Shown here: positions 10,206 through 23,480 of the stretch, in pieces | Layout of the letters: each line of letters begins with the position of its first letter | Position numbering within the stretch: position 1 is the first letter of the stretch | DNA from: Prunella strophiata | Taxonomy: Eukaryota > Chordata > Aves > Passeriformes > Prunellidae | Direction: 5' to 3' | Assembly (NCBI GenBank): GCA_036583965.1 | Contig: JAZBQD010000015.1 | Coordinates: 85,635,309-85,699,308, forward strand | Length of the DNA: 64,000 bases | Position numbers and translations under genes: made by a program | The notes under the pieces: generated by a model | Seen by the model: only the letters and a program-made list of their open reading frames with translations | Databases searched by the model: none | Told to the model about the DNA's origin: nothing

Positions 10206-10457
10206 CAGGAAGTTCCACCTGAACATGAGGAAAGTTCTTTTCTGTGTGTGTGGCTGAGCACTGGAACAGATTGCCCAGGGAGGCTGTGGAATCTCCCTCA
10301 CTGGAGATATTCAGGATTCTCCTTCACTGGAGATATTCAAAAGCCATCTGGACACAATCCTGAGTAATGTGCTCGAGGGGACCCTGCTTGAACAGAGTGG
10401 TTGGACTAGATGACCTCCAGTGGTCCCTTCTAACCTTACCCATTCTGTGTTTCTCTG
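10206..10457 (+). mobile_element. CR1 LINE 3' end, sense orientation
   Basis: This is the end of CR1 ORF2 and its short 3' UTR: CAGGAAGTTCCACC, then GAGCACTGGAACAGATTGCC, GGTTGGACTAGATGACCTCC, and a decayed ATTCTGTG tail at about 10441-10457. It is 5'-truncated like most CR1 copies. A 26-bp segment (CACTGGAGATATTCA core) is tandemly duplicated inside it at about 10299-10340. Frames are broken, so it is a dead copy. Confidence 0.93.
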
Positions 10458-13400
10458 AGTGTGCCTTACTGACTCAGTGGAAGCAGGCAGATAGCCTGGA
10501 AAAATCAAACTGCACCACTAAACTGGATTGACTAAATAACCTGTAGCTGGGTGGAAAGAACCTGAGTATGTGAGGCTCTTGATTAGGAAGAGTGTTGAGG
10601 AGGAACACACTAGCAGAAGAGATCTGATATTCCCTAATATCAGAGACTTGTTGTATTCTTTTGTATTGTATTTTGTCTTTTGTATTGTATATTCTTGTTG
10701 TGTTCCTATTGTACTGTATTGTATTGTATGTATTGTATTCTTTTTTAAATTCAGAAATGTAGAAATTAGGCTGCTTGATTTTGGGAGGTCTCCTGCCTGT
10801 TGTTAAAGAGCATACATTTTGCTGTTTGCAATGTATTTTCTATTTCTATTATCTGGATTCCATCATTCCAACTGGAAAGGGGCATGTATGCTGGAGAATG
10901 TTCTCTTTAAATAAAGCAGAAGAGTAAACGAAGAGTAGGATGTTTATTATTGATCTCACAGATGCTTTTGTAGTCTGCAATATGAACACGTATGGATTAC
11001 TGGTAAAGCTGGAAAGCAAATTACATTTTCTTTTATCGTTTGTAAAAATGAAGTTAGGGCTTATGAAAGGTACTGGATTCAGGCTCTGGGGACCTAACTT
11101 CTCTGTTTATCCAGGAAATAGATGTTGTACATCACAAGCAGAGGCAGTGGAAGTATTAAAGATCTCAAAGTTCTCACACTCCCTGTCTATACTTCTCCTT
11201 CCTGACCTACTCAAAGTACCAATAGGAAAGCTTAGTCTGTGCACAAACTTACTCCTATTTTTTTTTTTTTCTTCTGGAAGGTACACAATAATGCTGTTGG
11301 CTGTAGTTTTATTAACAAAAGCTTTTGTTCACTACAGTCTAATTTAGAAATGTCAGCTTCATAATAGGCTTTGTTGCCTTTGTTGTCTAGTCTAGATTGT
11401 TTTCATGCCCATTCAATATGAGCAATTCTAATTTTTCTGCAGTGAGAGGGTACCCCTGTACTCCCCTCCCATACACCAGATTGGGAATTAATCAGAACAA
11501 AGGTGTTAGGCACTTCCTATTTGTGAAGAGAACACAAATATGGAATATTTATAATAGGTGCACATCGTGCATTTTGTCAACGGGCTTTGGACAGTAATAT
11601 CTTCATGGCATAATGTGTGTTGCTATTAAGAATTTAAAGGATTAATTAAAAAATATTTCCTGTGTATGGCAAAATTACGCAATACTGGGTATGTTCCCCC
11701 ATTAAACATGTGCAGGTATACCATGAGTGACACAAATATCCATGAACATATTCACTGGGGTTATAGATCAAATGACACTAATGAAGCAGAACAATGAGGG
11801 GTGTTTGCTATATTACAGCACAGAAGGCAAATTACCACCACTTTCAAATGCTTGAACCCACCTCTCAGAGATGTGTGTTATTTGGATAAATATTTTTAGA
11901 ATCTTCTGTGTTGACTAAATCAGAGCATAAGCCAATGAGGATGCAGTTTGTGAGTCTTGATACAGCTAAAGCTTATATAATTCAGTGCCTTATCATCTTT
12001 ATCAAAAATGGTGAGGAATTACATGCCAAGTGACCAATTTTTCTGTGAATTTTGTTTTAGGGCTCACATTTGAGACAATTAAGTGTTACACAAAAGTAAG
12101 TATTTTGGTTAGATGAAAATGTGTTTTGGCAGTCATAAAAGGTCATCTGCTGAGTTAGTGGGAGTTAGGTAAACCTAGAAGTTTGACTGAAAGAAAAAAG
12201 AGAAGCTATTTATCTCTGTAGTATGGGGAAAAGGGAGAAAACAATAGTTCTCCTCTCCTGTTGACAGACATAATGATATTTTTGGTAATTTAATACAGTA
12301 AAATTTTTCTGCCAGCCTTGTACAGGTTTTGATTGCTATTACTCTGAGACACAGTAGAATGCAAACAAAATAAATAAGATGCACACACAAGAAAGACTCA
12401 ATGGGTTTTTTGCTCAGAATATTTTTAAAATTAGAAATAAGTGCCCATCAGAACTGAGGATGGCTAGTTAATTAAAAATCCATATGTTTTAATATATATG
12501 TTATTAAAATGTGTATGTTGTTTAGGCTTCTGTAATAAATGATTTCTGTATACATTCCTATAATTTTCTCTACTTGAATTCCAACTGTAATGATTTTTCT
12601 TAGCCTAATTTTAAAAATTGTTTCTAATGTATTCCTTGTACTACTGCATTTTGCTGCCTCAGAACCTAAATAGTGGCTTTAACAGTAACAAAAAGCTCTA
12701 TGATTATAGAATACGGACTTTGGAATGTGTGATACATCACTTCATATTCAAGGGAATGCTATCGTATCTAGAATTATAAAGTTAAATTAAAGTTCTGCCA
12801 TCTGACATTACAGAGTACTGTAATACTGATTTTTAAATTTTTAAATTGCACTTAAAACATGGAACGTAGGGCCAGACAGATAATCTATCAAGTTTTGATA
12901 ACAGTCTAGATACAACTTCATTATTTCTGTCTCGTCACTGGTGCATATAAATGCTAGTACTTAGAAATGCAAACAGTAAGTAATTTCCTTGGAGAGAGTG
13001 GATGTCCAGATGTATATTCTACAACTTATTTGGAGCAACAATGCAGGGAATTTTCCAGTCATAACTGGTTGATATCAGAAAAATCATGCTTAGATAGTTT
13101 TGTACTTTGTGATTGGAGGTGGTTGAAGTAACTTTAACTGGTCAGTTTAGGTCACAAGCAGCCTTCTTTGAAATAACTTCTTTATATTCATACACAGCTG
13201 TGAACAGGCTTTTGACTTGGTATTGACAGCATTACACTGATGACACGCCAGATGTCACTGAAACAAAATGACACTCTTGCGTTATGCTGGGGACAATGGC
13301 AGAATCAGTAGTAGTGAGACAGGTCGATTGACAGAATATTTTCTATAAAAAAAAATTCTCACTGTCCTTTTGCATTATTTTTGAAATAATTTTGGGCTTT

Positions 13401-13624
13401 CAAGACTGTAAATAATAGAGTATGTTGTGGCTGTGCAAGGTTTGAATTCAGGCCCTGCTTCTGAGAAGTGAAGTTGTGGTGGGTGTTTTTTCTTGATGTG
13501 TAAGGTTTGGGAGGTTTTCTGAGTAAGGATGAAGCTGTTTATATGTCCTGGAGATATGCAGTGTGTGTTTTGATAAGTGTTGAGGGATATCTGGGCGTGA
13601 GAAGTAACCTAAGAACAAGTGTTA
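10458..13624. other. Intergenic sequence with one microsatellite
   Basis: This is AT-rich and mostly featureless. I see a TATTG-type microsatellite (listed separately) and no gene. The short open frames (for example 10940-11347) have no family signature and no plausible splice structure. Confidence 0.6.
10651..10740. repeat. Imperfect (TATTG/TGTAT)n pentanucleotide microsatellite
   Basis: This is a run of TTGTATTGTAT-type units with interruptions over about 90 bp. It has no coding meaning. Confidence 0.85.
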
Positions 13625-13880
13625 GGTCAGATCAAAGGTCTGTTTAGTCATTCTCTGTGATGGGGTCTAGGGAGTTGATGATAGGTTAAGTGGTCCCTCT
13701 CTTAGCACAGGCCCCTGACTTATGCTAGTAACTTTTGTGGAGGTTGTGTGTAGATTGTTTAATGGCCTCTAGTAGACATTTCCTCCTACACTTTGTCTAT
13801 TGCTTTGAAGTAATTTAAGTTTTTGGCCTCTGTAATGTTCAGTTAGGGAGCTTTAATGGATTATCAGTCTGGATCAATCT
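13625..13880 (-). mobile_element. Old CR1/L3-like relic (tentative)
   Basis: Phrases such as GGTCAGATCAAAGGTCTGTT and GGCCTCTAGTAGACATTTCC resemble, from memory, a degraded amniote CR1/L3-type repeat seen in turtles and birds. The match is imperfect and I cannot align it here, so the boundaries are approximate. Confidence 0.4.
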
Positions 13881-13929
13881 AGGACTGAACAGTATTGTGA
13901 AGGTCATGGAATTGATAAATGAAGTTACC

Positions 13930-15000
13930 ACAGAATTGTTTGGGTTGGAAGAGACCTTAAAGATCATCTAGTTCCCATCACCTTGTCATGTCATGGACAC
14001 CCTTCCACTTGACCAGGTTGCTGAAAGCTCCATCCAGTTTGGCCTTGAATGCTTCTAGGGATGGGGAATCCACAACTTCTCTGGGCAGTGTGTTCCAGTA
14101 CCTCATCATAACCACACTAAAGAATTTCTTCCTAATATCTGATGTAAACCTATCCTCCTTCAGTTTAAAGCCATTCCCCCTTGTCCTGTCACTACATGCT
14201 TTTGTAAACACTCCCTCTTCAGCTCTCCTGCAGACCCCCTTTAGGTACTGGAAGGCTGCCCTAAGCCTCTTCAGAGCCTTCTCTTCTCCAAGCTGAACAA
14301 CCCCAACTCTCTCAGCCTGTCTTCATAGGAGAGGTGCTCCAGCCCTCTAATATACTTCATGACCCTCCTCTGGATTTGCTCCAACAGATCCATGTCCTGC
14401 TTATGTTGCAGACCCCAGAGCCTGGACACAGAACTCCAGGTGGGGTTATGTAAGACTGGAGTAGAGGTGCAGAACCACCGCCCTTGACCTGCTGGTCACA
14501 TGTCTCTTGATGTAGCTCAAATTGGCTTTCTGGCCAACTTGCTGAGGGTATGCTCAATCCCACTGTCCATGTCACGGACAAAAATGTTAAACAGTGACAG
14601 TCTTAACACTGACCCTTGAGGAATGCCCCTTGTCGCTGGTCTCCACTTGGACGTTGAGTCATTGATTGCAATTGTTTGAGTGCAACCATCCCTCTAATTC
14701 CTTAATCATTAAGCAGTCCACCTACCAAATTGATCTCTCTCTGTTTTAGAGACAATGGCATAGTGTGGGACAACATCAAATGCCTTGCACAAACCCAGGC
14801 AGAAGGTTTCAATTGCTTTTCCCTCATTCACCATCCCTGTAACTCCATTATAGAAGCCCACCAGATTTGTATTGAAGCCATGTTGGCTGTCATGAATCAT
14901 CTCCTTATTTTCCATGTGGCCCAGCATAGTTTCCAGGAGGATCTGCTCCATGGTCTTGCTGGGCACAGAGGTGAGACTGACTGGCCTATACATCCCCAGG
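13930..15000 (-). mobile_element. CR1 LINE, 3' 1.07 kb with part of the reverse transcriptase
   Basis: The left end carries the inverted CR1 3' end (GGGTTGGAAGAGACC). Moving right, the minus strand encodes the ORF2 C-terminus (RTRGNGFKLKEDRF, YWNTLPREVV) at 13978-14211. A piece of the reverse transcriptase follows at 14709-14993, including YRPVSLTSVPSK and SQHGF. Several frameshifts and stops separate these, so it is non-functional. The 5' truncation point is next to a CT-rich microsatellite. The plus-strand frame at 14730-15275 is only the antisense of this element. Confidence 0.95.
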
Positions 15001-15026
15001 CTTTCCTTTTTTTTTCCCCTCTTATT

Positions 15027-15063
<37 letters not shown>

Positions 15064-15090
15064 CTTTCTCTTTTCCTCTTTCTTCATCAT
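15001..15090. repeat. (TC)n microsatellite and pyrimidine tract
   Basis: A T-rich tract leads into uninterrupted TC dinucleotides at about 15033-15059, then a mixed pyrimidine tail. It adjoins the 5'-truncated end of the CR1 copy. Confidence 0.92.
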
Positions 15091-17622
15091 TATACTTATG
15101 CATTATATGGTATTTCCAGGTACATAAACTGGGAAGTTGGTGTTTGACAAGCAGGCTATGTTCCTGGAAAACAAAGCAAACAGGATTTTTGGTTTCAAGT
15201 GGATACTGGAAAGGAAATATTGATCTTTCTCAGAAGGAGAAAAGAAAAATATGGGAGTCTATTTTATACTTCTGATTGGTAACTTTAGGGAGAGAGTAAG
15301 TTTGGACAGGCTTGGCTGGAGAGTGACACCTTTAGATAGGCATAAAAATATTTTATATTGAATTGAAATTAATTTGAAGCCAAACTCCTGAGTTTCTGAA
15401 GTTCATTCTTCATTACATCTTGATTCCTCTTAAAAGAGGATTGAAGAAATTTTTATACTACATTGTTTTTTTTTCTTCTCAATTAGTTTATAAGTTAATA
15501 ATTGGTGTCAAAGAAGTCTATGTACTTTGCTGATGTGGTAGAAAATAAAATCAGCTGGGAATTAACTCCACAATTGAAGTTAAAAGCAATATACTCTATT
15601 TATTACTAAAGATTTGGTGTAATAAATAATGGATTTTACATATATTCTCAAATTTTCTGTAGGCAAGATTGTGAGAAACCTCTGTAGCATAATGTAATCT
15701 GAAGTAACTAAAGTGTTATGCATGGGAAGGTATTGAAATGAATTTTCACATCACTTGTTTTGTACTCATGGGTGTTTTAATGATATTTTATAGTGTCTTA
15801 GTAGTATCTTTCAAAACTAAAGCAGCATTACACTGAAGTAGTTTTGTCACTGCTTTATTGGCATCAGAACTGGTATGCTACAAGATAAGATGATATGCTC
15901 ACATTTAAATGGACTCCAGTGTCTAAGGTAAGAAGGGAATGCAGAACTCCCTCTCATGTTAACTCTTCCTGGTGTTTTACAAGGGTTGGGAACTCGTCCT
16001 CTGTGTACTGAACCATTTTAATGGTAAATTCTGTTAAGGTATCCTAATCTCTACCCTGCAGTTATCTGAGAATGGATGCATAAGACACACTACAGTGAAG
16101 AATGACCAGTGAAACTGTTTGCAATTGAGCCTTTTTTTCTCCCTGCCCCAAATCAACATAAAATTATGTCTTCCATGTTTGAAATTACTGGAGATTACCA
16201 GAGGAGTCTCAGAGCTGACAACAAAGATGTTGTCTTCTTATTATTGGATATATTCTCTTTTGAACTGACATGTGGCAGGTACAGCTTCCTCTGGTCCTTA
16301 TGGTGAAAAATGTAATTCAATTTCTGCAAAATTCAAGTGATCAAAGCTGTCAAAGCCAGACACTTCTGTGCCAACTTCAGCCTCTGGCTTATTTTTGCTA
16401 AAAGGTTCCATTTTGGGTTGATTTGTATAATTTAGTGTCATCAGGAATGTTTTCTGTTACAGATGTCCTAGAAGACCTCTAAATATTTGATTTACATAAT
16501 ATTTTATTTTAGAGCAATGTTTTAAAAAAATGTTACATAATAAGTATCTTGTTTACCCATGCTTGAATCTTTTTTATTACTATGATAACATCTAGATTCT
16601 TTCAGCAAGACAGAGCTTGAGTTGTGGTCAAATTTGCATAAATTTACAGCAAATAAGCCTCTCCAACCAGGGGAGTTTATAATATGGAATAACTTAGGAA
16701 AAAATAGAAATATATACTAATTCATATGATGCACATTCCATTTGGTGTAGTGCATCCTCTGCATGGTCACGTTTTTTGGGCATCTCCTGTGCATGGAGAG
16801 AATGCAAGGATAACTGGAACTCCATAGTCTTTTCAAAGCTTGAGGTTTTCCTGAATGATTGATGTTTTTTTGGTTTCTTTTTATTAGGATTAAGTATATT
16901 GGTAAATTTTTTTTTTGCTTTCTAAAGCATTGGCTTTTCAAGATAGGTTAAGATACAATGTATCCAAAGTCTATCTAAAATGTTTGAACAGAATAATATA
17001 TTGTGGCATAATAAATGCAACTGAGAAAGATAAATTGATGTCTAGAAAGTTAAATACAATGCTTTAAAACTTGTCCTGTGTCTAATGTGACTTCATGGCC
17101 TTAAAAAATCCTCATGGATGCATCCCGCATCTAATTACACAGGGATCATGCCCAAATCTATTCTCAACTAATTACACAAACAGTCAGCAGAGTACAGTGT
17201 AAAAAGTGTTTTAAGTTCTAGATAATAGCAAGAAATTATAAAAAAAAAAAATTAGTAGAGTCCAAAATATTTTGGATGTAATTTTTTATTAAATTTTGAA
17301 TTATATTGAATTTTATTTGAGTTCTATTTTATAATTTTATTTGCATAATATTTATAGCAACTTAGTTACTCCTGTAAGCATTAAGTAATTATATTTCTTT
17401 CGGGTATTTATTGAGTTATCATAGGTGCTTCATTTTTATTTCATTTTTATTAACAATTCATGCACTACACAGAAGGGAAAAGTTTACTGATTTTGCATGA
17501 AATTGCTAATTCCACAGTTTGTGAGTACCCATTACACTATGAAACAAAGAATATATATATATTTAATCTTCTTCAAAAAAGAATACATTATATATTTTTG
17601 GAAAAGCACCACTATTTTTTTG

Positions 17623-17661
<39 letters not shown>

Positions 17662-20600
17662 CTGGAAATAGTAATTGCAAAAAAATGGCATACTATCTCC
17701 AAATATGCTGAAATGTCAGACTATTTACTGCCATAGTAGAGATGTAAAAATAAACTAGTTTTGCTTTACTGAGTAAACAACCAACAATATGTTGATTATG
17801 AATATGTAAGTGTCATTTATATGTGGGGTGGCTGACTTTTTCCCATCTGTCAAATCTACGCAGATTAAGAGTCTGATGTAAATGTCAATATGAATCCAAG
17901 TATGACAGCTCTATTTATTTCTAAACATGATGTACACTGTGGTGCCTGTTTCTGTAACGAAGTGTGCCTGAAAATTAAGTGTGTCATAAGCATTCATTTA
18001 AAGAAACAGCCTACAGTCTGCTAAAGATATCATATAAAGAAAAATATCCTTTTCAAGAAGGGAATTTGTTACTTGACTATTTTAATGTGAATTGTTTCTT
18101 CTTTGCAGCATGTCTACTATGTCTTTGGTAGCCAACCTGATTACCCCATATCATAAAAATTTAGTACCTTTCTACTGCAGTAGTTACTGGGTTATTGTTC
18201 ATTTTGAAGGTATAATCAAGTCCATAAATTGCTAACTCTGCTGCTGAACTTAGGCCAATAATCTAAAGTCTTTTTATTTTCCCTATGGTCCATCTTACAA
18301 GCTTTTTTCCTTTGCTAAGCAGTTTAAACTGATGTTTACAAATAAGTGAAGCAGCATTATAACATGCATATTATTCTCAGTTTAATACAGTTATATTCTG
18401 ATTGCTTGGATATGTTGAAGGTAGTGTATTTCTGCCTTTTTTTTTTTTTTCTTTTCATGAACCTACACAGTGTTATTATTTGGGGTAATCTGGCCAATTC
18501 ATCCAAAGCCTTCAGCATGTTCTTTATAGATCCAAATCACATTGCAACATGGCTGGGATGCAGTGTTCTTGGGCTCCATTAATTATATTGTTTAGTGATA
18601 CCTGGAGCAGTAGCATTATTAATGGTGTGTGAGAAAGATGAAAATTACTTGAGGCACAAAAACTAGTGGCAGAAAATCCTTCTACAAGCAAGAATCAGCA
18701 GAGTTCACTGTAAAAGAGTACAGATAGTGTTAAACGACTTTTGTTTAGGTAGAAACTAGTGGCCTTTAGTTCCTGTGTAACCAGTGCATTTAATTTTGAA
18801 AATTAATAAATTCTTTTAAAGAAAGTGAAAAATAAATTTTGTAGGTTCATTAATATAAAGCAGTGTTCTTTTAATGGTAATGGCTGTGGCAAATACTTTG
18901 ACTGGTAAAATTGGTTAGAATTATTTTGTTTGTGTGAGCAATAATCTCAATCAGCCATTCTGAAAACATGTTATATTACAGTTGTATTAGAAGAGCACCT
19001 GGTTGTGTAGAAAAATTAATTTCATGGTCCTTTGCTTGTAAGATATTACACTGCAGCTGTCTTAAAGGCCATTTCTTATGAGAAGTATCTAGAACTGTTC
19101 TAGTTTGCGACCTGGTAGTTTAGAACCTCCCTATTAGAAGCTCTTTGATAGTTCACTCACCAGAACAATTTTCCCTAACCAGGATCACTGGTTTTAGCTG
19201 AAGGTGTCTGGACATCTTTCAGTGACTCTTCCAAAACAAAAATATCTGTATTTTTTTAGATTGAAGCAAAGTTCCTTTATGTAATTTTCCATGGGATTCT
19301 TTAGTCTCTTAATGTTCAGTGTTTTCCATGCTGGAGTGTCCACATAGATGTTTAATTTGCTTGACTATAAAAGTGAACATCTATTCAGCTCAGTTCAAAG
19401 GGAGTGTAGTGGTAGGCATGACCTTAAGCAGTGAACACTGCTGTTTCATGACTCATACCAGCCATTTTTAACATTTTCTGTTATGAAAGAATGAAAACCA
19501 TTTTGTTTACTCATTTCCTGAAGTGAAAAGTCATCTGTGTAGAAATGTGGCCTTTTAGTCTAAGCATTTATCTGCAATACTTTAATCTAGTACAGTGTCT
19601 GATAATTTCTGAAGCTCATGTAAGGTCTCACAAGTAGTCTTTCAACACCATGCTGTTTTTATTCCAGCTCCTGTTTATAGGTGAGAAAACTGAAGAAGTG
19701 AGTGAAGCATTTATAACACAGTGGGCAGTAGTACTTGTACTGTTAGAGCTCATTAATTCCTTTCACAGCCCAGTGATCATTGTCCCAGAATGCTCCAGCT
19801 TTAAGGACAGTTTGACTTTACTTTGCCATTTAAAATGCAGGCTGATTCTTATATTATTACTTCTTTAATTTGTTGCTGAAGACAGGCATATTTGTCTTTG
19901 TTCTCAAAATTTTGCTGGCTTCGTGCATTTATCACCTTTTTTTTTTTAAATTTTTCTCATATATGTATGTTTCTGTTCTGTGATTTTTTTGTTTTTTTTT
20001 TTTTTTGAAATATTTGTGCATGTAGCATAGTCATGAAAAAAGTTTAATTCAACCTGATTTTAGCTGGATGACATTCAAGAGTTAGTCAGAATCAGTAAGG
20101 CTTCTCTGATCATGAATGTGAATAGTACTATTGCATAAGCAAATTTTCCTCCTAATAGTTTGTGCCCTTTTCATTACCAGAACATGAAGCCTGTGGATTA
20201 AGTAATGGATTTTAAGGAATTAAAATGCAACTGAATGACTAAACAAGTTTTTTTTTCATGGAGATTTCAATTTCTCTAATATTTGTTGAGGAGTAAAGTG
20301 TCTGTTTCTCACCAATCTGGAAGAGTCTGAAACACTGATCTACATTTGTGGCCATGTGCTTGAACACAATTAGACTCAGCAAATGTTGCCTGAATTTAAT
20401 ATTCTTTGGCAAAAATATTTTTCATTTCAAGCAATTGGATTATTGGTGTGAGGTTACTAAAAATGATGAGGTGTTTACACCTACTACTGAATTGAAAGTT
20501 TTGTAGAGGACACATAGTTTTCCCTGCTGCACACAATACTTGGCAGTCTGTGCCTGGACTTCTGCTAGATTTAATTTTGCTGTGCTTGAGCCTTGCTTGG

Positions 20601-22749
20601 TGCTTCCTGCTGCTCTGCAGACCTGGAAAAAGACTTTTTCATTCATCTGTTTTGTTGCAAAAATGGCTGGGTTTGGCTTTTTTTTTTAAGTGAAAGTGCT
20701 TTTTGATATGCTCAGTGAGGCACATCTTGATTCTGTATTTTCTTAGGTAATGGATTTGGGTACATTATTTGTTGATGTTCAGAGTTGGAAGTGACTAACC
20801 TAATTTCAGACATGAATGTATTCTCCAGTATTTTTTGCTCACTTAGTTGCTTTGGATACTTGGCTGCTTGAACAGAAGGGAAAGGGAGATTAGGGATGCA
20901 CTTTTCCATGCCCTGAAGAGATGTGCCTAGAGGCAGCTTTTGTATAGTTTCTGGTGATAAGTGGATATAATGCTGACTGACAACACAGTATTTTTCTGTA
21001 TGTTTGTCATGAATGTAAAAGAGTGCAGACAAACTTGATGGAGCAGAGAAGAATAACTCAATGGTTATATTCATAATGTAATCTGTTACATAAGCATGTC
21101 CATAGATTTCCAAACTCATTCAAGTCCTGCTATTGTTGACTGCTGAATAGAATTTGAGGAAGATAATGCATTCACAATGGGTGGAAAATACTTTCTTGAT
21201 TATTATTATTTTTATTTTATATCCATTTCTTATGTTAATAGATCCTCTGCATAAATACAAGCACACTGTTTCACAAAAGCTTGTCTAAGAAGTGATATTT
21301 GCAGAAATGTCAGTAGCAATCTTTGTTTTCTTCATGTCAATTTGATAAAGGAAAGGATAGCCTGCACTAGTATTTACTCTAGGCTCTCTGAAATTTAGGT
21401 ACAACAGTAATTGTTAATAAACTATCTTGGTTAAACTAAAACTGTGTTCATGTGCTGAGAGTCAGAGCTGCTAGGGGCCGGACTGGGGAGATTTGCCAGT
21501 AGAGAACAACCACCAGCAGTACCATCTCAGGATGGGGACTGAACACGAGCTATTAAGGGAGATGGCTTACACCACAAGTCCTGTGCCTTTCCTCTCATGG
21601 CAGTGCCTGACTAGGAAACATACTCTTTTTGGCAAATTCTGTTGGCAGCAACAAGGATACTTTGCATTCTTGCATTTCTCAACCTGATTTTGATTGCTAG
21701 ACAAATTGCAGTATGCAGGAGTGGATGATAACTAAAATTTCCTCACAAAATAAGAATTCTTGGAAAACCATAGTATATTTTAAAATATTTGTTAAACTTG
21801 CATATTCATTTTGTAATTCTGCCTACTTCTAATAGTGAGAATAAAAATGTGGGAGTCCTTCCCCAGAGGATGCTTTTCTAGTGCTCGCTTTATATAGTGA
21901 TGCTGCAACTAGATGGTCTTAGGTCTCACTGCACAGTTATATGTTCTGCTTTGAAGTAATGGTGAACAATTCTTTTATGAGGAAGGCAGCTTTAAGAATA
22001 GAAGGATACTTTTAGACATGCAAAACATCAGGTGTGAGCCCACTGTTCATGTGTGGCCATCCAAGATTTTTCTTATACTAGACTTCTTTGGTCTCACTTC
22101 TCATTGTGAGTTTTGTATATGCAAGAGGTTTGTGCTGAGTAGACATCATCCAATTCCAGACTCTGTCCATCATTTCCATAATGAGTGGCTCAAAGAAAAT
22201 TTTTGTCTTGTGTAAGAAGAAGAAAAAACTTTCCATGCTCCTGCAGAGCAGAAGTGTACTGTAGGATTTTCACAGCCTCTTTCTTGACTAGCATGTTACT
22301 AAAGACATTTAGGTCAAAGCAACCTTGTTAAACTTAGTATGGATAGAGACTGGAGAGTATGGACTCCTCCTTGGTGGAGTCCTCTCATGTGGTTGCCTCA
22401 ATTCCAACAGTGCAAATTTCTGTAGCTTGTTATTTACTGGAAATGCCAGCAAAGCTTCATAGGGAATTGACACCAAGGAAACCAGATTAAACTGTATGGT
22501 GTGATATAGACATATGTATAAATGTAACATGGTATATAAGTCTTTCATGCCTTTTTGAGTATTAATTGCCCCAGAAGACTGTCCCTGTTCTATCACAAGG
22601 CTAGAAACAAAAAACATTTTAGAAATTAATGCCGTGTGGTTAGCCAGCATCAGGACCCTAAGAACTTTGAGAGTATGAATAAATGTATTCCAATTACTGA
22701 CTAATGCAGGTAATGGGTTTATGGTACTTAGAGGGCTGGATCTGTTCCC
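15091..22749. other. Intergenic desert, no gene recognised
   Basis: This is AT-rich sequence with homopolymers, including a 35-T run at 17627-17661 and shorter T runs near 18437, 19940 and 20000. Around 17131-17178 the 11-mer CTAATTACACA occurs twice, 37 bp apart, in a locally more complex stretch that may be regulatory. Open frames are short and unlike any protein I know. Confidence 0.6.
17627..17661. repeat. Poly(T) run, 35 bp
   Basis: Thirty-five consecutive T's. No retroposed body is recognisable on its left, where the minus-strand 5' side of a poly(A) tail would be preceded by an element on the right. It is probably a simple repeat. Confidence 0.95.
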
Positions 22750-23480
22750 TGACAGCCTGCAGACATTAGGGGCCCCTCATGACCAGCCTGCAATGTAGGC
22801 ATTATGGAGTGATTTTTACTTTACTGCCTTTTCCATCAGATCATCCCCTCTCTTTCACACACAAGGTTAATTCACTTCTTGATCACATTATTTCCTCGCT
22901 GCTCTTTGACAATATAAAAATTCTGAGTGGACAGCTCAATCCCTCTTCCATCTCAGATTTGATTGTTATGGTATTGCCTGGCGTCCCTCAGAGGCCTCCA
23001 GCAGCCTTTGCTGCACTTTATGACACTTAAATGGCTAGGCTACAATTTCTCCATCTATTCACGAAATGCTGTTAATAACTCATTTTCAAAGAGGCCCTTC
23101 TTTATGTCTTGGCATTAAAGGATTTTTTATTAGGTGCCAGGATAGGTGACACACAGCCCCAGTAACCAAAGAGTTAATTAATCTGTTGAAATTTATTGCC
23201 TTTTATACTGCACTCAGTGTGACAGTCCCTAAGAGAAACAGATACTATATTTACAACTGAGCTGAAATATTCAGTAATATAGTCTGCATACTGACCCACT
23301 CCATCAGTGTATGCCTTTTGCTGGAGTACCCATTAATCAACTAAGATGGATTTGTGTAATCTGTCTTCTTTCTTATTCTGAGATTCCAATAAATATTGAA
23401 ATAATAATTTATTGATTACTCTGCAGTATAAATGTGTAGTAAAGCCACCCAAGATATTTGCATACTAATGCACTTCACAG
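22750..23480. promoter_or_regulatory. Candidate conserved non-coding element
   Basis: This stretch lacks repeats and long homopolymers and is compositionally more complex than its flanks. It has homeodomain-like sites (GAGTTAATTAATC near 23171) and an octamer ATTTGCAT at 23456-23463. This is the look of developmental-gene enhancer DNA and would suit the desert next to TFAP2A, but I judged it by appearance only. No coding frame is convincing. Confidence 0.3.

Noticed and set aside
14730..15275. A 181-codon plus-strand frame
   Set aside because: It is the antisense of a CR1 reverse-transcriptase fragment continued through a TC microsatellite.
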